Notes: generated by a model not told the origin, from the letters alone. A stretch of DNA of 64,000 nucleotides from RSA9 sp036381195 (GCA_036381195.1 DASVDH010000047.1:44156-108155); one strand, 5' to 3'; shown: positions 34,295-41,787, numbered from the stretch's first letter. Translations and numbers: made by a program.

Positions 34295-34340
34295 CGCCCG
34301 GGCGCGGGAAGTGCCGCGGGCGCGAGCCGCCCGAGCGGCG
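34295..34340. repeat. 46-bp dispersed repeat, copy B
   Basis: This matches 30962-31007 at 41 of 46 positions, same orientation, and lies 45 bp downstream of the stop of the small membrane protein. Confidence 0.65.
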
Positions 34341-34385
34341 GCCCCGGGTGGCCGGCCGCGGGGACCGCGCCCATCTGGCCCGCGG

Positions 34386-34832
34386 CTACCGCGAGCACCA
34401 CCACCCTGGCGGGTTGGCCGGATCCGTCCGCGCGTACCCCGTCCGGGGGAGGAGCTGCCCGGCAAGGAGCACGAGCCCCCACGCGACCAGCACGAGGGCG
34501 ATGCCATGCGGCACCCCCATCCGCGCGCGCCACGTCCACACCGCGGCCCACAGCCCGCCGGCCGTGATCATGGCGGCGGCAGCCATGTAGGCGAACAGGC
34601 CGACGCCGCACGCGTGCCCGTACGGCCAGAACAGGAGTCCCGCGGCGAGCGCGGCGACCAGCGCGATGCGGGCCCACACGCCCAGCTCGGTGATCTGTCG
34701 CTCCCGCTGGCGCTGGGCTTCGAGCAGCGCCTCGCGCTCGGCGCGGAGCTCCTCCGGCGTGGGCTCCGGTGGCAGGCCGTCGAACTCCCGCTCGAGCTTT
34801 CGCAGCTCGGTCTTCCAGTCGATCTCGCTCAT
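34386..34832 (-). CDS. Small membrane protein with N-terminal coiled coil
   Basis: Starting at the ATG at 34832 (GGGGAG just upstream), the 148-residue product opens MSEIDWKTELRKLEREFDGL with a 45-residue charged helix, then three or four hydrophobic helices (ARIALVAALAAGLLFWPYG, LFAYMAAAAMITAGGLWAAV, IALVLVAWGLVLLAGQL). No family is recognised. It diverges from the endonuclease/phosphatase gene and has no operon partner. Confidence 0.75.
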   Translation of the reverse strand: MSEIDWKTELRKLEREFDGLPPEPTPEELRAEREALLEAQRQRERQITELGVWARIALVAALAAGLLFWPYGHACGVGLFAYMAAAAMITAGGLWAAVWTWRARMGVPHGIALVLVAWGLVLLAGQLLPRTGYARTDPANPPGWWCSR

Positions 34833-35105
34833 GCTGCTCCCCGCGTGCCCGTGGTCGTGCTCCTGGCAGCGCCGCGCGGCCAACGGATGCGCGCTGCTGC
34901 CGGCCCGGGGAGAGCGAGCTGTACGGTGAGAGAGGCCGGCCGCCGGGCACGGCCTCCCCTATACAGATGGCCGGAGGGGCGTGCGCGCGCAACGGGGGGC
35001 GGGCGGATGCGGCCTCATGTCCGGGCGCACGCTCGCGCGGCGGGCCGCATCGGGCTAGGTTTCCGCCCAGCGAACGTGAACCCCCTCAGCGAGTCATCGT
35101 CCACG

Positions 35106-36026
35106 ATGCATTCTGTCGCAACCAGGTGCCGCGCCGCCGCACCGGCCATCGCCTTCCTGCTGGCGCTGGCGCACGCCGCGCCGGTCGAGGCGCAGGCAGA
35201 CTCCACCATCACGGTCGTCACGTACAACATCCATGCAGGCAAGGACGCGGAGCAGCGGCCGAACCTGGATCGCGTGGCCGCCGTGCTCGACACGCTCGGC
35301 GCGGACATCGTGCTGCTCCAGGAGGTGGACCGGCGGACGCGGCGCTCGGCCGGCGTGGATCAGATCGGCGAGCTCGAGCGCCTGACGGGCATGCGTGGCG
35401 CGTTCGGGAAGAGTCTGGACTACCAGGGCGGCGAATACGGCATCGCCGCGCTCTCGCGCTGGCCGATCGAGCTCGCGCGCGTGCTTCCCCTCCCCACCGA
35501 GCCGCCGCTGAAGCGCTCGAACGGATCGTACGACCCGCTCGTCGCGCTCCACGTCGTCGTGGCGACGCCGGCCGGGCGCGTCCACGTCGTGAACACGCAC
35601 CTGACCGCCGAAGGTCCCGGGACGAATCGCAAGCAGCAGCTCGTCGCGCTGCTCGCGCACGTGCGGCGCCTGGTCCCGCCCGGAGAGGCGCTGGTGGTCG
35701 GCGGCGACTTCAATGCGCGCCCCGAGAGCGATGAGATCGCCGCGACGTCACTCGCGCTCGCCGACGCCTGGGCCGCATGCGGCGAGGGCGCCGGGCACAG
35801 CTTCCCGGCGCACGCGCCCGACCGCCGCATCGACTACCTCTTCCTGCGCGGCCTCCGCTGCACGGGCGCGCGCGTGCACGCGACGACGGCGTCCGATCAC
35901 CGGCCGGTGGTGGTGGAGGTGCGGCCCGCGCGCCGCGGGGGTCAGTCGTCCGCCTGGCTCGAAGCGCCGGCGCCTCACGGCGCGCGCGGGGCGTCGAGCG
36001 GCGCGCCATCGGCCCAGCGCCAGTGA
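35106..36026 (+). CDS. Exported endonuclease/exonuclease/phosphatase family protein
   Basis: This 306-residue protein has a signal peptide (PAIAFLLALAHAAPVEAQA) and the EEP/DNase I fold motifs in order: TYNIHAGKD, the catalytic Glu in VLLQEVDRR, NTHLTAE, GGDFNARP, DYLFLRG and the terminal SDHRPVVVEV with the catalytic His. Substrate could be nucleic acid, phospholipid or a phosphoester. No strong Shine-Dalgarno precedes the ATG, but the signal peptide supports it. Its last 52 bases overlap the 3' end of the convergent lipoprotein gene, an unusually long overlap. Confidence 0.9.
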   Translation: MHSVATRCRAAAPAIAFLLALAHAAPVEAQADSTITVVTYNIHAGKDAEQRPNLDRVAAVLDTLGADIVLLQEVDRRTRRSAGVDQIGELERLTGMRGAFGKSLDYQGGEYGIAALSRWPIELARVLPLPTEPPLKRSNGSYDPLVALHVVVATPAGRVHVVNTHLTAEGPGTNRKQQLVALLAHVRRLVPPGEALVVGGDFNARPESDEIAATSLALADAWAACGEGAGHSFPAHAPDRRIDYLFLRGLRCTGARVHATTASDHRPVVVEVRPARRGGQSSAWLEAPAPHGARGASSGAPSAQRQ

Positions 36027-36676
36027 TCGAGGATCATCGCGGCGCGCGGGCCGAAGCCGTCCGCGTACTCGCCGGGGTAACGGGCGAGCACGTGGAACCA
36101 CCGGCCGCCGTGCCGGCCGAGGCCGGCGAATCCGAGAATCCACCCACCGCCGGGCGCGCGCCGGGATAGCCGCCACTCCCGGGTCGCCCACCGCAGGCTC
36201 GTTTCCCCCGGGGCGACGACGTCCGCGCCAGCACCCACGGCACGCTCGGCGCGCGCGATCGCCTCCGCCTCGGTCACGCCCGGCGGGTACGCCGCGACCT
36301 CGAGGAGCGCGTCGTCGTTGCGGACGCCGCCGAACGCCGCGACGAAGCGCGCGGCGGGGTCGCCGTCGGCCTCCGACTCTGCGGCCTCCACGACGAAGTC
36401 GCCCGTGGTGTACGTGCTGAACGGCATGGGGAAGCCGGCCGGCGCACGGACGAGCCCGAGCTCGACCGGCTCGGCCGTCCCTTCGAGCAAGAGGGTGTCC
36501 ATGCGCGTCTCCGGGCGCGCGGCGGCCGCGCCCGCCGTGTCGCCGGTCTCGCTCGGCTGCGCCGCGGCGGCCGGGGACGACGACGGCGGAGCGCCGCCGT
36601 CGTCGCGCTCGTGCGGCTCGATGGTGCACGCGGCGAGGAGGGCGAGGGCGAGGTGTGCTGCGGTGCGTCGTCGCAT
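35975..36676 (-). CDS. Putative lipoprotein of unknown function
   Basis: The product has a lipoprotein signal (LALALLAACTIE), a Ser/Ala/Pro-rich linker and a mature domain from about residue 60 (LVRAPAGFPMPFSTYTTGDF) ending AAMILDHWRW. No family is recognised. Its ATG overlaps the stop codon of the aldo/keto reductase as TGATG, so both are translated from one mRNA. Its 3' end overlaps that of the endonuclease gene by 52 bp. Confidence 0.78.
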   Translation of the reverse strand: MRRRTAAHLALALLAACTIEPHERDDGGAPPSSSPAAAAQPSETGDTAGAAAARPETRMDTLLLEGTAEPVELGLVRAPAGFPMPFSTYTTGDFVVEAAESEADGDPAARFVAAFGGVRNDDALLEVAAYPPGVTEAEAIARAERAVGAGADVVAPGETSLRWATREWRLSRRAPGGGWILGFAGLGRHGGRWFHVLARYPGEYADGFGPRAAMILDHWRWADGAPLDAPRAP

Positions 36677-37494
36677 CAGTGCCTCCCGGTTCTCGTGGCC
36701 AGCTCCGTCACGTACGCGCGCGCGTCGTCATCGAACCACGGCGGCTCGCCCGCGGCGGCGTTCTCCTCCGCGTGCCGCGCGCTGCTCGTCGCCGGGATCG
36801 CGCAGTGCACGCGCGGGTCGCTGACGACCCACTTGAGCAGCGCCTGCGCCCAGGTGCGGACGCCGTAGCGCTCCAGCGGCTCCAGCTCGCGTGCTGCCGG
36901 CGCCCGGCGCACCAGCTCGCCGCTCCCTAGCGGCCGCATGACCAGCACGCCGAGCCCGAGCTCCTGCGCGAGCGGCAGGACCTCACGCTCGACCACGTGG
37001 TCCGCGGCGTTGTACGGGATCTGCACCATCTGGATGCGGCCCGTGCGCATCACATCCATGAGCTCCCGCAGTGCAGCGTGCTGATAGTGTGTCGCGCCGA
37101 GCACGCGCGTGAGGCCGCGCTCGCGCAGCTCCTCGAGAACCGGCAGGTGCTCGCGCCACGCGACCAGATTGTGGATCTGGTAGATGTCCACCATGCCGTA
37201 CCACTCGAGCGCGCGGCGGATCTGCTCGCGCCCCTCGGCGAGCGACGGGGTCCAGACCTTGTCCGCGACGAGCGCACGCTCTCGACGACCCTCGAGCGCG
37301 CCCGCCAGCACACGCTCCGCCTCGCCGTACATCGGCGACGTATCGAACAGGTTCATGCCGGTTCGGAGCGCGGCGTCGACGACTTGGCGCCGCGCACGCT
37401 CCGCGCGCCCACCGCGCACGTCGAACGTTATCCACGTGCCCATGCCGATCGCCGGGACGGTGAGCCCGCTCGCACCGAAAGGACGCTGATCCAT
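36676..37494 (-). CDS. Aldo/keto reductase
   Basis: The 272-residue protein has the AKR barrel marks: GASGLTVPAIGMGTWITFD, the catalytic Asp and Tyr region in NLFDTSPMYGEAERVLAGAL, the Lys in ADKVWTPS, the His near DIYQIHNL, and NADP-site end ALLKWVVSDPRVHCAIPATS. It likely reduces aldehydes or ketones with NADPH in the cytoplasm. GGAG lies six bases before the ATG. The downstream lipoprotein is translationally coupled. Members of this subgroup can carry an export signal, but none is seen here. Confidence 0.93.
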   Translation of the reverse strand: MDQRPFGASGLTVPAIGMGTWITFDVRGGRAERARRQVVDAALRTGMNLFDTSPMYGEAERVLAGALEGRRERALVADKVWTPSLAEGREQIRRALEWYGMVDIYQIHNLVAWREHLPVLEELRERGLTRVLGATHYQHAALRELMDVMRTGRIQMVQIPYNAADHVVEREVLPLAQELGLGVLVMRPLGSGELVRRAPAARELEPLERYGVRTWAQALLKWVVSDPRVHCAIPATSSARHAEENAAAGEPPWFDDDARAYVTELATRTGRH

Positions 37495-37625
37495 GGCCGC
37501 TCCGATTTTCTCGTCTCGCGAGCGCGAGCGCACCGATCGTCGCGCTCGTCGATAGGGGGAATCCGCGTCGCCGGGCCGCTCAGGCACGAATCGGGCCCGG
37601 CGCGCGGAGTGGAAGCCCCGGCCCC

Positions 37626-37659
37626 TGCGGCTTCGGCAGGGCGCACTGCCGAATCCGCA
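37626..37659. promoter_or_regulatory. 14-bp near-perfect dyad, candidate operator or hairpin
   Basis: TGCGG-c-TTCGGCAG at 37626-37639 pairs with CTGCCGAA-t-CCGCA at 37646-37659 across a 6-nt loop with a single mismatch. It lies between the divergent aldo/keto reductase and Spy-like genes, where a shared operator would be expected. A TAGTAT at 37713-37718 could be the -10 of the Spy-like gene, but no good -35 goes with it. Otherwise 37495-37819 holds no gene. Confidence 0.45.
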
Positions 37660-37819
37660 CGGACCCACCGCGCACGAATCGCGTAAGTACCGTGAAGCCG
37701 CGGCTCTCCGACTAGTATGCCGGATGCCGCACGCGTGTGCCGCAAAACCGGTGTGCCGGGCGGCCGCAACGATCGTGGACCCGCGCCGCACACGCGAAGC
37801 GGAGCACAAGGAGGCAATC

Positions 37820-38383
37820 ATGACACGAATCAAATCCATGGCCGCGGCGCTGCTGGTGGCGGCCACCGTATTCGCCGGCGGCCAGTGGGCGGGCGTTCTC
37901 GGGCCCGCCGAAGCGGCCGCGCAGACCCCGCCCGCCGGGCAGGACCGGCCGGCCCGCCCGGATGGACGCTTCGGCCGTGGCATGCTGTACCTGCCGGAGC
38001 AGTTCGAGCTCACCGCCGAGCAGAAGGCGCAGGTCGAGCAGATCCGCGCGGAGCTGGCGGAAAAGAACCGGCCGCTCATGGAGCAGGTCCGCTCCATCGT
38101 CGACGGGCCAGAGCCCCCCGCCCGGCAGCGCGAACGCGCACGCCGCGGCCGCCGGATGCCGCGGCTCACCCCGGAGCAGCGCGAGCAGGTCCGTCCGCTC
38201 CTCGAGCAGATGCGCGAGAACCGGCGTGCCGCGCACGAGCAGGTCATGGCGCTCCTCACGCCCGAGCAGAAGCAGACGCTCGAGAAGCTGCGCGCCGAGC
38301 AGGCCGAGCGCCGGCGCGAGCGCGGGCCCCGGGGCCAGCGTGGGCCCGGCCACGACCACGGCGCCACGCAGCAGCAGAGGTAA
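37820..38383 (+). CDS. Spy/CpxP-like periplasmic protein
   Basis: The 187-residue exported protein has a signal peptide (SMAAALLVAATVFAGGQWAG) and then a strongly charged all-helical body with three LTxxQ-like motifs (FELTAEQKAQV, RLTPEQREQV, LLTPEQKQTL), the hallmark of the Spy/CpxP family of periplasmic chaperone or metal-sensing proteins. The C-terminus (RGPRGQRGPGHDHGATQQQ) is Arg/Gly and His rich. AAGGAGG six bases upstream fixes the start. A dyad upstream may regulate it, and a GC-rich palindrome follows the stop. Confidence 0.85.
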   Translation: MTRIKSMAAALLVAATVFAGGQWAGVLGPAEAAAQTPPAGQDRPARPDGRFGRGMLYLPEQFELTAEQKAQVEQIRAELAEKNRPLMEQVRSIVDGPEPPARQRERARRGRRMPRLTPEQREQVRPLLEQMRENRRAAHEQVMALLTPEQKQTLEKLRAEQAERRRERGPRGQRGPGHDHGATQQQR

Positions 38384-38389
38384 GCCTCG

Positions 38390-38481
38390 GCCCTCGCCCC
38401 CGCCCCCGCTCCGCCGGGCCGGGGCGGGGGCGCCCCACACCCCTCGCCCTCGCCCCGGGCGGGGGCGAGGGCGAGGTCGGA
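38390..38481. repeat. Two GC-rich palindromes (REP-like) after the Spy-like gene
   Basis: The second palindrome is exact: CCTCGCCCTCGCCCC at 38442-38456 and its reverse complement at 38462-38476, with a 5-nt loop. A looser GC palindrome precedes it (38391-38435). The GGGCGAGGGCGAGG motif is the same as in the repeats near 13.5, 50.8 and 59.2 kb. It could stop transcription or stabilise the 3' end, but lacks a T run. Confidence 0.7.
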
Positions 38482-38513
38482 TTCCGAGCGCGCGGCCTGC
38501 CCTGTCGCGCCCC

Positions 38514-38578
38514 TCCGACATGTTCGCGGGAGGCCTCCGTGCCCCCTCTGACATTGTTCGCCGGAGGCACCCGTGACA
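38514..38578. repeat. 32-bp imperfect tandem repeat containing TGTTCGC
   Basis: Positions 38514-38545 and 38547-38578 are imperfect copies (TCCGACATGTTCGCGGGAGG and TCTGACATTGTTCGCCGGAG). Each holds TGTTCGCSGGA, a sequence also found inside both terminal inverted repeats of the adjacent MITE-like element. Confidence 0.6.
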
Positions 38579-38679
38579 GGTCGAGCAGGTGATCCCGCGG
38601 CACGCACCCGGCAGCGAGGTCGGGCGCGGGTCCCGGCCGTCACGCGGTCGGCCACCGTATCCGTCTCGACGTACCCTTA

Positions 38680-39042
38680 GCACACTGTTCGCGGGAATTG
38701 TGGGCTGCCGTGCCCGGGACGGTGGATCCTGACGATCTCTGCGCCGTTTTCGGCCTCCACCGGGCCCGCGCATCGACCCGCCCGACCCGGGCAGCGCCGG
38801 CAGCCGACCCGGCCGACCGCCCCTCGAGGAAGACGCCCCGACCATACGACCCACGACGCGCACCGCCCCCGCCTTCCGGCAGGCTCCGGCCAGGCGTAGC
38901 GTGTGCGGCCCACGGCTCCCGCCGGCTCGGCGCGAGGCCGCTGGCGTTCTCGGGACGGCCGGGCATTGACCGGCAGAATGTGCACCAAAGTCTGCAGTCC
39001 CGGTGCTGGATTCTGGCCCCACAATTCCCGCGAACAGTGTGC
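38680..39042. mobile_element. MITE-like element, 363 bp with perfect 25-bp terminal inverted repeats
   Basis: The left end (38680-38704, GCACACTGTTCGCGGGAATT onward) is the exact reverse complement of the right end (39018-39042). The similarity continues outward after a short gap (CGTACCC at both flanks), so the true ends may be about 38672 and 39053. The interior has open frames on both strands but no transposase motif, ribosome site or coding character. No clean target duplication could be read. Size, termini and lack of coding capacity fit a miniature inverted-repeat element. Confidence 0.7.
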
Positions 39043-39086
39043 GGGGTGGGTACGGCGCGGCAAGGTCGGGCCGTGCGGCCGCCGGC

Positions 39087-39221
39087 CTGGAGCGCCGCGG
39101 CGCCCTCGACGCGCTCGCGCAGCGCCTGCGCGAGCGCGAGACGCTGGACGAGGAGGAGATCCCGGAGGTCACGGGCCTGGCGCGCGCGCCCAAGGCGGAA
39201 GGCGAGAAGGTCTCCGTCTGA
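39087..39221 (+). pseudogene. C-terminal remnant of FtsH-like protease gene
   Basis: About 44 codons (LERRGALDALAQRLRERETL, then DEEEIPEVTGL, ending APKAEGEKVSV) resemble the extreme C-terminus of the AAA metalloprotease FtsH, where a leucine-rich helix 'ALLERETLDGEEI' is standard. Nothing upstream encodes the ATPase or peptidase; the fragment begins about 45 bp inside the right edge of the MITE-like element. It is a gene-end relic, probably left by recombination. The match is by memory of the family and moderately sure. Confidence 0.6.
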
Positions 39222-39286
39222 GACGTCTGAGGTGCGCGTGGCTCGAGCCGCTGGGCGCCGCGTTCCGGCGGTAGGCCGCGCCCCAC

Positions 39287-39787
39287 CTACTCCACGATCA
39301 CGCTGATCCTGCCGTCGCGCTCGAGATACGCGCGGCGGATGCGCGAGAGGTCCGCTTCCACGCCCCTCAGCCGCAGCGCCTCCTCGATGTCGCGCCGGGA
39401 GATGTGGGACGCGCGCATGGCGCGCTCGTTGACCTGTCCGTCCTCGACCAGCAGCACGGGGTTGCCCTTCACCACGGGCCCGAACCAGCGCGTATGGTAG
39501 GCGATCACCGCGAGCAGCCAGTGCATTCCGATCAGCACGGCCCCGGCCACCAGCGTCGGGAAGTACGGGGCCGAGCCGTTGATCGCGCGGCTCATGACCG
39601 AGCCGATGATGAAGCCCATGATGACGTCGAACGCAGTCGCCCGGCCGAGGAACCGCTTGCTGCCGACCCGCACGATGACGAGCGTGAATGCGTAGATGGT
39701 GACGGCGCGCACGGCCATCTGAAGCGCGTTCACCTCCTCGATCTCGCGATCGAGGCCGAGCAGCGCGTCGAGCCAGTCGGTCAGCAT
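39287..39787 (-). CDS. YetF-like DUF421 membrane protein
   Basis: The 166-residue protein fits the DUF421/YetF family: two or three N-terminal helices (MAVRAVTIYAFTLVIVRVGS), the signature SKRFLGRATAFDVIMGFIIG and SVMSRAINGSAPYFPTLVAG, then the soluble domain with GNPVLLVEDGQVNERAMRAS and HISRRDIEEALRLRGVE. The function in most bacteria is unknown; members affect spore or membrane properties. The ATG at 39787 overlaps the end of a sulfatase remnant, suggesting the current gene start was set by a deletion that removed most of the upstream gene. Confidence 0.92.
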   Translation of the reverse strand: MLTDWLDALLGLDREIEEVNALQMAVRAVTIYAFTLVIVRVGSKRFLGRATAFDVIMGFIIGSVMSRAINGSAPYFPTLVAGAVLIGMHWLLAVIAYHTRWFGPVVKGNPVLLVEDGQVNERAMRASHISRRDIEEALRLRGVEADLSRIRRAYLERDGRISVIVE

Positions 39788-39924
39788 GCGCCCCGCGACT
39801 CGAGCCGCTCGAGCGCAGGCAGCTCCACGCCCTCCGGCAACTCCATGTGCGTGTCCCACTGGTCCATACACAGGACCAGGAGGTTGGGGCGGCGGCTACC
39901 GCCGTTCCGACTTCCTCTCCCCAC
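39781..39924 (-). pseudogene. N-terminal remnant of a sulfatase gene
   Basis: A 47-codon frame opens at GTG 39924 with GGAGGG seven bases upstream and reads RRPNLLVLCMDQWDTHMELP, then EGVELPALERLESRGAC and stop. This is the start of a sulfatase/arylsulfatase-family protein, with the first metal Asp in MDQW, cut off after the first strand and helix just where the fold would continue. The stop lies within the first codons of the YetF-like gene. The initiation signals look intact, so a short peptide may still be made. Confidence 0.72.
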
Positions 39925-40065
39925 CGTGAATCCCTCCGCCGCGGGTCAGGCCGGCCGCGCAAGGCACGCCGCGCCCCGTACCCGCCGCATCCGTCGTGCC
40001 CGGCCTGCGCGGGCGCAGCGCGCCTCACCAGCCGATCAGGTCCAAACTGCTCTGGGGTGGTCGGT

Positions 40066-40089
40066 GGGGGTGGGATCGGGTTTTGGGGG
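40066..40089 (+). other. Potential G-quadruplex motif
   Basis: The plus strand reads GGGGG-T-GGG-ATC-GGG-TTTT-GGGGG, four G-runs with loops of 1, 3 and 4 bases, the canonical intramolecular quadruplex pattern, preceded by another GGGG at 40054. It lies between the BASS transporter stop and the sulfatase remnant. Function is unknown. Confidence 0.6.
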
Positions 40090-40163
40090 ATCCCGGGCAT
40101 GAGCCGCGGCAAGGCGGACGAGCAGCGCCAGACCCGCGATGGCGAGCGTCGGAATCGGCTCTC

Positions 40164-41051
40164 CTACGCCGCCTTCCGGCGCTCCTCGTCCTGTCGCCCG
40201 GGCGCCTCCCGCTTGCGGCCGCGCCTCCGCAGTAGCGCTGCCAGGACGAACAGGATCAGCAGCCCGATCAGCGACGCCACCACGACCATGGACATCGTAC
40301 CGGGAATCTCGACGGCCTCCGACGCCACGACCATTGCCGCCGCGATGTTGCGCTGGCCCGTGCCCAGCGCCAGCACCTCCCGCGCCGCCCGGCCAGGAGC
40401 GCCGAGCAGGAACCCGATGCCGAACGCGCCGCCAATGATGATTGCCGCGGCCAGGATCGCGCCCGTGCCGAAGATCTCCAGGATGCCCTCCAGGTTCACC
40501 AGGATCGTCGACAGGATCAGCACGACGAGCGCGATGGTCGAGGTCTTCTGGAAGAACGGCAGGGCGCCGTGCGCCCAGCGCCCGTACTGTCGCCGCACCA
40601 GCAGGCCGATGGCCAGCGGCACCAGCAGGGTGAACACGAGCGGCCTGGCGATCGCGTCCGGGCCCACCTGCGCCTCGGGCAGCGCGAGCGGCACGACGAT
40701 CGGCATGTAGATGATGGTGAGCGGCAGCAGCAGCACGAGCAGCGAGCCGCTGAGCGGGACGTCGCTCCCGGCGGCCTCCACGAGCTTGATCAGGAACGGC
40801 GTGCCCGCCGCGGCCGCGACCAGGAACAGCCCGATGGCGAGCGGCTGCTCGACCGGGATGACCCGCAGCACGAGCAGCGCCAGCAATGGGACCAGAACGA
40901 AGTTGGCAATGACGGCGCGGATCACGGCGCCCACATTGCGCAGCGGGCTGAGGATCTGGCGCACCGTCTGGCCGAGGCCCACGGAGAGCATGCTGGCCAC
41001 GGCGAATACGATGACGGAGAGATCCAGCAGCGTGGAAAGGACCGCCGTCAT
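40164..41051 (-). CDS. Bile acid:sodium symporter (BASS) family protein
   Basis: The 295-residue membrane protein has about nine helices and the BASS-family pattern: SVGLGQTVRQILSPLRNVGA, NFVLVPLLALLVLRVIPVEQ, LFLVAAAAGTPFLIKLVEAA, and ALGTGQRNIAAAMVVASEAV, where the crossing broken helices bind sodium. Family members import bile acids, keto acids or other organic anions; the substrate here is unknown. AGGAG lies five bases before the ATG. The neighbouring SRPBCC gene lies 277 bp upstream and is probably separate. Confidence 0.92.
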   Translation of the reverse strand: MTAVLSTLLDLSVIVFAVASMLSVGLGQTVRQILSPLRNVGAVIRAVIANFVLVPLLALLVLRVIPVEQPLAIGLFLVAAAAGTPFLIKLVEAAGSDVPLSGSLLVLLLPLTIIYMPIVVPLALPEAQVGPDAIARPLVFTLLVPLAIGLLVRRQYGRWAHGALPFFQKTSTIALVVLILSTILVNLEGILEIFGTGAILAAAIIIGGAFGIGFLLGAPGRAAREVLALGTGQRNIAAAMVVASEAVEIPGTMSMVVVASLIGLLILFVLAALLRRRGRKREAPGRQDEERRKAA

Positions 41052-41328
41052 ATCGCTCCTGCCGATCCCGGCTCCGCGACCACGCTGCGAGAAGGGATCG
41101 CGCGCCGCGCCGGGCGTCCTCGAGGCGCCTGCCCCCGCGGCCCGCGCGCATTTCCCACGCCACGGACGGCGCTCTGCCCTCGAGCACCCGCGCTGCTGGC
41201 TCCACGACCGTGCCCCGCCGCTCCGGTCGCGTACGCGGTTGCCTCGATGAAGCGCGGAGGGGCGCCACGGGGCAGCGCCCGGCCGGCACGCGGCCTGGTG
41301 GCGGGAGCTCGCCCGCGGAGCGGGCCGC

Positions 41329-41787
41329 TCAGCCCGTACGCACCGCGCCGGCCTTCGTCTCCAGCATGGCCAGTTCCTCGCGGTAAACCCGCTTCAGCAG
41401 CGCCGGCGCGAGCAGTCGCTCGATGAAGCCGGCGATGCCCGGCACCCGATACGTCGTTCGAATCGTCACGCGCGTCCGGCCGGTCCCGGCCGGATCCACC
41501 GTGAACGTCGTCACGATGCCACGCCCGCCGAGCTCGCGTTCGACCAGCACGCGCCCGGGCTCCGGCTCGCTGATCTCCGCACGCATCTCCCGCGCCTTGC
41601 CACTCATCTTCAGACCGAGCCGGATCACCGTGCCCGCACCCGTGCCGCCCTGCTCCACGTGCAGGTGCGTGAACCAGCGAGGCGGCAGGATCGAGGGGTG
41701 CCCCTCGCGGTAGTCCGCGATGATTCCGTATACGACCTCCGGCGGAGCGGCGAGCTCCGCGTATTCCTCGGCCACGATCGTGGGCAT
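41329..41787 (-). CDS. SRPBCC (START-like) family protein
   Basis: The 152-residue protein has the START-like hydrophobic-cavity fold: an N-terminal strand VAEEYAELAAPPEVVYGIIA, ADYREGHPSILPPRWFTHLH, middle strands ending VLVERELGGRGIVTTFTV, and a long C-terminal helix (GFIERLLAPALLKRVYREEL). Such proteins bind hydrophobic ligands or act in polyketide and toluene-type reactions; none can be assigned. GGAGGT precedes the ATG. It lies just downstream of the soxR remnant on the same strand, so it may once have been in that transcription unit. Confidence 0.88.
   Translation of the reverse strand: MPTIVAEEYAELAAPPEVVYGIIADYREGHPSILPPRWFTHLHVEQGGTGAGTVIRLGLKMSGKAREMRAEISEPEPGRVLVERELGGRGIVTTFTVDPAGTGRTRVTIRTTYRVPGIAGFIERLLAPALLKRVYREELAMLETKAGAVRTG

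Noticed and set aside
38677..39063. A 128-codon frame filling the MITE-like element, considered as a transposase
   Set aside because: No DDE, HUH or tyrosine-transposase motif, no ribosome site, and Arg/Pro/Gly-rich shadow-like composition.
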